Shown here: positions 6,879 to 11,623 of the stretch, one piece after another
Layout of the letters: the number at the start of each line of letters is the position of its first letter
How positions within the stretch are numbered: position 1 is the first letter of the stretch
NCBI GenBank assembly: GCA_004294195.1
Contig: REAQ01000279.1
Span: 1-11,623, forward strand
DNA length: 11,623 nucleotides
Source: Sphingobacteriales bacterium
Lineage (GTDB): Bacteria; Bacteroidota; Bacteroidia; Chitinophagales; Chitinophagaceae
Direction: 5' to 3'
The notes under the pieces: generated by a model
Databases searched by the model: none
What the model saw: only the letters and a program-made list of their open reading frames with translations
What the model was told of the DNA's origin: nothing
Program-made: the position numbers and the translations under genes

Positions 6879-9800
6879 ATGAGAAAAAAATTATACTCCC
6901 TCCAGCTGTGTACAACAATGTTGTGCATGGCCGTTCTTGCTTCATTCAAATTGAATGCACAGCAACTCAACATTAATGAATTTTTCCTGTATGGTACTCG
7001 AGGCGTAAGCATCGGTTCCTCTGTAACCCTTCAGGGTGGTGGCAGGATCGGCAGTAACCTGCAGATCAATTCCAATAGCGGTGGAGCATTGGGATCTGCG
7101 TTGCATAGTGGTGGCACCATTTCGCTCTCCTCAGGAACGGTCATCAGTGGACCAGTGACCGCAGCAAATACTGGAAATCTGACAACCGGATTTACCGCCG
7201 GAGGATCTACCGCTATTAGCGGAAATGTATTGGTGGCCAGAAATGCGAGCATTGGCTCCGGAACTGTAACGGGAGCGGTACGTACAACTGGAACCTATAC
7301 GGGTCCTACCCCTGCGGGCGGACTGTTTCAGAACCAGACCCTGGCGCAATTGAATTTGCCCATATTGCCTGTTTTACCGGCACCGTCTGTGATCACAACA
7401 ACTTCTTCAAGCCCAACAGGAACAAATCTGTTACCAGGCAACAAGTATGGAGACATCAGAGGCAAGAACCTCACCATTACTTTCAACGGCCCTGGCATAT
7501 ATGAGATTAACTCTTTAAGTCTCACGCAGACCAATACTTTCGTTTTTGACTTTAAAGGCAGTGCAGCAGGTAAGATCTATATCCGGGTAAAGAATGGGAT
7601 GACGTTAGGTAAGGTAGCGGCAAACTACCTGAACCTTCCTGGTGGGACTAAAGACATTGCAGCATCAAGAATATTTACTGAAGTGCAGGGTGCAGGTACT
7701 GCATTTCAAAATGATAACGGCTCCAGCCAATCAAACGCAAGATGGCTAGGTACCATCTACGCCCCCAATGGAGCAATCGCCATCGGCTCAGGAACGGGAA
7801 ATACGGAATTTATAGGTGCGCTATGGAGTGGACTTGGCGCCGCAGGAATCAGCACAGGTACTACGATTTCACTGAACAGCGGTGTTAATGCAAAATTTGT
7901 TCCTTTCTCCACAGCAGTGGATTGCACAGGTTCCGCCGTTAATATTCTCACCGTAGAAAATGCCACCCCATCAGTAGTAAATGGTATGTTAACTGCGGCC
8001 TTACCCTGCAATGATCCTGACCAGCAGTCAACCATTACCGCTTCCACAACCATTGCCAACGGAACCTATGTATGGACAACCACCAATGGCAATATCGTAT
8101 CGGGAGCAAACAGCAATACGCCAGTTATTGCATCGCCAGGGGTTTATAAGGTTGTTGTATCCAACACAGCTGGTTGTAGCGCTACGGCAGAGATCGCCAT
8201 TACATCATGCGTGAACTTTGCGGGCAATCCATTTAAGCAAGAGGCGGGACAAGTGGTAGACCCCACCCTAACGCAATTCTATACAGGAACTTCTAATCCT
8301 TTTATCTCTTACCAGGGTGAAGACTCACTGATCAATATATCGGGAAACAATGGCAACCTTTTGGTGGAAGTCATCCTAAAACAAGGCGTAGACACAACAG
8401 CAGGTGGATTGGCAAGATTAACCCTTGCAAACAACGGGTTTCAGCAGGTGGCTTATAATTCATCGCTGTCCTCTTTAATTGTATCGGGTTTTATTCCTTC
8501 CCAGAATCTGGCGCCGCTCAATCTTAGGACTGATCTGTATAACTATATCAGGGTTTTACTCTTGCCACAAAGCGCAAGAACTAAATTGACCTTTGCCGGA
8601 GACACCATTCGGACTGGTGGAGACACAACAATGGGTGCCGACTTGATCAGAAAAGGTTACAATGTAACTGGCGCTGGCGCAAAGATCGGCGTGATCTCTG
8701 ATAGTTACAATTCATTACAAACTCCTTCGGTTACGGATGATATTTCACGCGGTAATCTTCCTCCGGACGTAGAAGTTTTAAAAGACTATCCTTACGGTCC
8801 TAAGACAGACGAAGGTCGCGCCATGTTGCAGATCGTGCATAACATTGCGCCGGGTGCGAAGAAACTGTTCCGCACCGGATTCATTTCTGAAACCGATATG
8901 GCCCAGGGTATTCTGGAGCTTGGAGAAAAAGCTGACATTATTGTAGACGATATCACCTATGTAACTTCCCCATTCTTTAGTGATGGCGTTATTACAAAAG
9001 CCATAGATAAAGTAACAACTGAAAAGGGGGTTCGATATTTCACGTCTGCGGGCAACTTCGGTGAAAAAGGATATGAAGGTAATTTTGCAGCTTCAAGTGC
9101 TCCACTGCCTCAGGGAGTAACCGGAACCATTCACCAGTTTAATTCCGGTGTTGCAGGTGTTCCATCTTTCATTCAGCAAATCAAGCTCAACAATACCAAC
9201 CCATCAAGTTATCTGTTGGTATTGCAGTGGGACGATCCGTTCTATTCTCTGGAGAATCCTGATGGCACACAAACAGATCTGGACATTTACCTGACAGATA
9301 TCACCGGAAGACCTATACTTGGTTACAACAGGGTAAACTTTGGTTCAGATCCACTCGAAATCCTGCCCTTCAGTGTAAATGGTGCCACTACCATCAACGT
9401 AGTTGTTGTAAATGCAGGAGGTACTAAACCGAATGTGCGATTCAAAATGGTTCTGTTCAAGGGAGATAACACACAGTTTCTCGGTAATAGTGGTGGCAAC
9501 AATTCTACGATCATCGGCCATGCGAATGCACTCAATGCCCTGACTGTGGGTGCAGCAAGGTACAGTGTTGCTAACCGAGCTTATGATAATGCCTCCAATG
9601 GCTTATCGGCCACTACCCTTCCCATTACAGTAGAATCATTTTCTTCCAGGGGTGGCATATTGCTCAATGGTAGTGTAAGGAACAAACCTGACTTCACAGG
9701 ACCTGACGGCGTCAATACCTCGATCTTCCTGGGCAATACCCCAGACCTTGAGTTCGATGGCATACCCAATTTCTTCGGCACTTCGGCCGCTGCGCCTCAT

Positions 9801-11623
9801 ATCGCCGCGTTAACAGCTTTGTTGCAGGAAGGCAAACAGAAATTTGTTTCCCCTGACGCAACGCTTGCAACAACAGAATTAAAAACACTGCTCCAATCAA
9901 CTGCCACAGACATCGGTGATGCAGGATTTGATCTGCGTGCTGGTGCCGGCCTTGTGAATGGATGGAAGGCGATGAGAACTTTTGCCAATCCAACCCCCTC
10001 ATTGACTGGCGTTGAATTTGACCAAACCAAACTCACTTCTCCGTTGCTCGCACCTTTGACCATCATCGTCAAAGGGATCAACCTTACTGAACAATCGCAG
10101 GTGGTTTATCGCGGTGTAGTTCAACCTACACAATACATTTCTCCGGAAGCGATTAGTTTCCAGATCAATTCATATGATGGCGGAAATCCAGCCATCCTTG
10201 CACAGTCCATCAGTATTTCACCGATCACCAGTCCTGACGATGGAGGCTCATCCAACACCATCAACCTCTTAAATATTCAGAAGAAAGACATCAGTATTGT
10301 TGCCAATAGTGATACCATCAGATATGGTGAGCAAGTTCCGGCACTGACGTACAGAATTTTTATAAACGGTGCTGACTCCACTGGTGTTTCCGATCCATTG
10401 AATTTTGGACTAACCAACCTGGCATTGACTACCGTTGCAGTGAATGGATCAAATACGGGCAAGTATTTGATTAAAGTAGAACTGGGTGAAATAGAATTGA
10501 AGTTCAGGGAACTTTACAATTTCAGTACTACGGGTGCCAACCTTGTGATTAATAAAATGCCGTTGGTGATAGAACCATTGGCGTCTGAAGTCACGTATGG
10601 GCAGGCTTTACCATCATTCCAATATAAGTTCACGCTGCCGGATGATGCTCCTGCTGGCTTATTGCAAACAGTAAAAGACCAGTATCTGCCATATATATCG
10701 CCCAATGTTGCCGTCTTTGACAATATGCTGGTGAATGGAGTAGCAGTGGCTAATGGCGTAACCATTGCAAATGGTGTGGCCACAGTCAATGGCGTAGTGG
10801 TTGCTAATGGAGTAACTGTGGCTAACGGAGTTGTTGTTGCTAATGGTGTAGTGGTAGCCAACGGTGTAGCCGTTGCCAATGCGAGTTCATCGATCGCTAA
10901 CATCGCGATGATGGCCACCAACCAGGCCTTGCAAAATGGATTGGCCGTGGTGAATGGTGTGGCTGTGGCTAACGGACTTGCCGTAGCAAATGGCGCCTTC
11001 ACAGAAAACTCAACCACTAATGGATTGACCGTTGCCAATGGCCTTACCGTTGCCAATGGCGTAGCCGTGGTGAATGGGCTGGCCGTAGTGAACGGCGTTG
11101 CGGTTGTGAATGGTGTGGCTGTAGTAAATGGCGTAACCGTAGCCAACGGACTTGCCGTAGCTAATGGCCTTGCTGTAGCCAACGGTGTAGCAGTAGTGAA
11201 TGGTGTGGCCGTGGCCAACGGTGTTGCTGTTGCAAACGGCGTTACGGTAGCCAATGGCCTGGCGGTAGTGAACAGTGAGATCACCGCGGGCGGACAACCC
11301 ACAGGATTCAGCTTGCAAAATGGCGTTGTGGTAGCCAATGGCGAACCTGGATATTCTATTGAAAATGGGGTGGTAGTGGCTAACGGTGTGGCAGTAACCA
11401 ACGCAGAAATTACTGCAACAAATAACCCTGAACTGGTGATCATCCTTCATGAGAATGATGCGCTGGCGGGTTCTATCCAGGGTGGTTATTTTGCGGTGAA
11501 TGCATTGTCTGGCAGCGCGCCCGGACAAACACATCTTGTTTTCCCAGCAGCATTCTTTACTACCAATTTCGATGTAACCTATGGTGTGGGCACAATCAAG
11601 ATCAACAAGGCAACACCAGTGAT
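6879..11623 (+). CDS. Giant secreted mosaic protein: S8/S53-like peptidase with MBG domains, 3' truncated
   Basis: The frame is open from ATG 6879 to the window edge (1581 codons, no stop). Order by residue: signal peptide 1-27 (MRKK start, cleavage after LNA); Gly/Ser/Thr-rich beta-solenoid-like domain about 40-345, ending in GTIYAPNGAIAIGSG, as in bacterial 'choice-of-anchor'-like adhesin domains; PKD-like domain about 348-447 (YVWTTTNG, GVYKVVVSNTAGC); peptidase domain about 578-1038 with Asp608 (GVISDSY), Glu645 (DEGRAML) in place of the subtilisin His, Asn726 (SAGNFG) and Ser969 (FGTSAAAPH), interrupted by a beta-sandwich at about 755-866; TIG/IPT-like domain about 1038-1134; MBG domain about 1138-1226; second MBG domain from 1228, split by NG repeats at 1284-1509 and ending in INKATP. 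It is likely exported, possibly by type IX secretion, but the C-terminus is absent. Role in adhesion or proteolysis is inferred. The 239-bp region upstream shows no convincing promoter. Confidence 0.93.
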   Translation, partial: MRKKLYSLQLCTTMLCMAVLASFKLNAQQLNINEFFLYGTRGVSIGSSVTLQGGGRIGSNLQINSNSGGALGSALHSGGTISLSSGTVISGPVTAANTGNLTTGFTAGGSTAISGNVLVARNASIGSGTVTGAVRTTGTYTGPTPAGGLFQNQTLAQLNLPILPVLPAPSVITTTSSSPTGTNLLPGNKYGDIRGKNLTITFNGPGIYEINSLSLTQTNTFVFDFKGSAAGKIYIRVKNGMTLGKVAANYLNLPGGTKDIAASRIFTEVQGAGTAFQNDNGSSQSNARWLGTIYAPNGAIAIGSGTGNTEFIGALWSGLGAAGISTGTTISLNSGVNAKFVPFSTAVDCTGSAVNILTVENATPSVVNGMLTAALPCNDPDQQSTITASTTIANGTYVWTTTNGNIVSGANSNTPVIASPGVYKVVVSNTAGCSATAEIAITSCVNFAGNPFKQEAGQVVDPTLTQFYTGTSNPFISYQGEDSLINISGNNGNLLVEVILKQGVDTTAGGLARLTLANNGFQQVAYNSSLSSLIVSGFIPSQNLAPLNLRTDLYNYIRVLLLPQSARTKLTFAGDTIRTGGDTTMGADLIRKGYNVTGAGAKIGVISDSYNSLQTPSVTDDISRGNLPPDVEVLKDYPYGPKTDEGRAMLQIVHNIAPGAKKLFRTGFISETDMAQGILELGEKADIIVDDITYVTSPFFSDGVITKAIDKVTTEKGVRYFTSAGNFGEKGYEGNFAASSAPLPQGVTGTIHQFNSGVAGVPSFIQQIKLNNTNPSSYLLVLQWDDPFYSLENPDGTQTDLDIYLTDITGRPILGYNRVNFGSDPLEILPFSVNGATTINVVVVNAGGTKPNVRFKMVLFKGDNTQFLGNSGGNNSTIIGHANALNALTVGAARYSVANRAYDNASNGLSATTLPITVESFSSRGGILLNGSVRNKPDFTGPDGVNTSIFLGNTPDLEFDGIPNFFGTSAAAPHIAALTALLQEGKQKFVSPDATLATTELKTLLQSTATDIGDAGFDLRAGAGLVNGWKAMRTFANPTPSLTGVEFDQTKLTSPLLAPLTIIVKGINLTEQSQVVYRGVVQPTQYISPEAISFQINSYDGGNPAILAQSISISPITSPDDGGSSNTINLLNIQKKDISIVANSDTIRYGEQVPALTYRIFINGADSTGVSDPLNFGLTNLALTTVAVNGSNTGKYLIKVELGEIELKFRELYNFSTTGANLVINKMPLVIEPLASEVTYGQALPSFQYKFTLPDDAPAGLLQTVKDQYLPYISPNVAVFDNMLVNGVAVANGVTIANGVATVNGVVVANGVTVANGVVVANGVVVANGVAVANASSSIANIAMMATNQALQNGLAVVNGVAVANGLAVANGAFTENSTTNGLTVANGLTVANGVAVVNGLAVVNGVAVVNGVAVVNGVTVANGLAVANGLAVANGVAVVNGVAVANGVAVANGVTVANGLAVVNSEITAGGQPTGFSLQNGVVVANGEPGYSIENGVVVANGVAVTNAEITATNNPELVIILHENDALAGSIQGGYFAVNALSGSAPGQTHLVFPAAFFTTNFDVTYGVGTIKINKATPV
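10728..11405 (+). repeat. 18-bp / hexapeptide NG-V-x-V-x repeat array
   Basis: An in-frame tandem array with an 18-nt period encodes N-G-[VL]-[AVT]-[VI]-[AV] units (residues 1284-1509 of the surface protein). I count 30 Asn-Gly units in blocks: 8 units with Asn codons at 10734-10860, 4 at 10935-10989, 14 at 11019-11253, 2 at 11319-11337 and 2 at 11364-11382. Blocks are separated by non-repeat linkers, and most end in Asn-Ala or Asn-Ser (10878, 11007, 11271, 11400). Codon choice varies freely between units, so the repeat is conserved as protein more than as DNA. The alternation of small hydrophobic residues with regular NG suggests four-residue beta strands joined by tight turns, or a narrow beta-solenoid. 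It interrupts an MBG domain. Confidence 0.92.

Noticed and set aside
6722..6976. 84-codon open frame upstream of the surface-protein gene
   Set aside because: It overlaps the signal peptide in another frame, its protein has no recognisable feature, and its first part is ordinary AT-rich spacer.
10514..11443. 309-codon minus-strand open frame rich in Ala-Thr-Pro repeats
   Set aside because: It is the antisense shadow of the NG hexapeptide array; the 18-bp period keeps the opposite strand free of stops. The plus-strand frame has signal peptide, recognisable domains and continuity over 1581 codons.
11010..11534. Second minus-strand open frame (174 codons) over the same array
   Set aside because: Also a product of the repeat composition; His/Tyr/Gly-rich with no domain and fully inside the plus-strand coding region.

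Overview
The window looks like a chromosomal segment of a Bacteroidota bacterium, most likely near Chitinophagaceae or a related order. The reasons are the single-chain E1 alpha/beta 2-oxoacid dehydrogenase, the GNIG version of the peptidyl-tRNA hydrolase signature, TAnnTTTG promoter elements, little Shine-Dalgarno sequence before starts, and a very large secreted protein with MBG domains. This assignment is inferred from gene style; no rRNA or other marker is present.

Left block, minus strand (1-2706). Read in transcription order it holds peptidyl-tRNA hydrolase (pth), a fumarylacetoacetate-hydrolase-family enzyme, and a fused thiamine-diphosphate E1 dehydrogenase that runs off the left edge. 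A 131-bp gap with an inverted repeat separates pth from the FAH gene. The FAH and E1 genes are about 11 bp apart or overlap, so they are probably co-transcribed.

Middle block, plus strand (2811-6639). Three tightly packed genes form a likely operon: an HD-domain phosphohydrolase; a 929-residue membrane protein with an ATP/ADP-translocase-like (NTT/MFS) N-terminal half and a HEAT-like helical C-terminal half; and a stand-alone cyclic-nucleotide-binding domain whose start overlaps the transporter stop by 20 nt. They suggest a cyclic-nucleotide-responsive transport or sensing module. The divergent pth and HD genes each carry TAnnTTTG exactly 6 nt before their ATG, which predicts leaderless or nearly leaderless mRNAs.

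Right block, plus strand (6879 to the window end). One reading frame stays open for 1581 codons and is cut by the edge. It encodes a signal peptide, a glycine/serine-rich beta-solenoid-like domain, a PKD-like domain, a subtilisin/sedolisin-fold peptidase domain with Glu where subtilisins have His, a TIG/IPT-like domain, one MBG domain, and a second MBG domain interrupted by about 225 residues of hexapeptide (NG-V-x-V-x) repeats. This is probably a surface or secreted adhesin/protease. Its C-terminus, where a type IX secretion signal would lie, is outside the window.

The most noteworthy features are the NG hexapeptide array inside an MBG domain, the Glu-for-His peptidase, the HD/NTT-HEAT/cNMP cassette, and the paired leaderless promoters. 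No RNA genes, insertion sequences or CRISPR arrays were seen.
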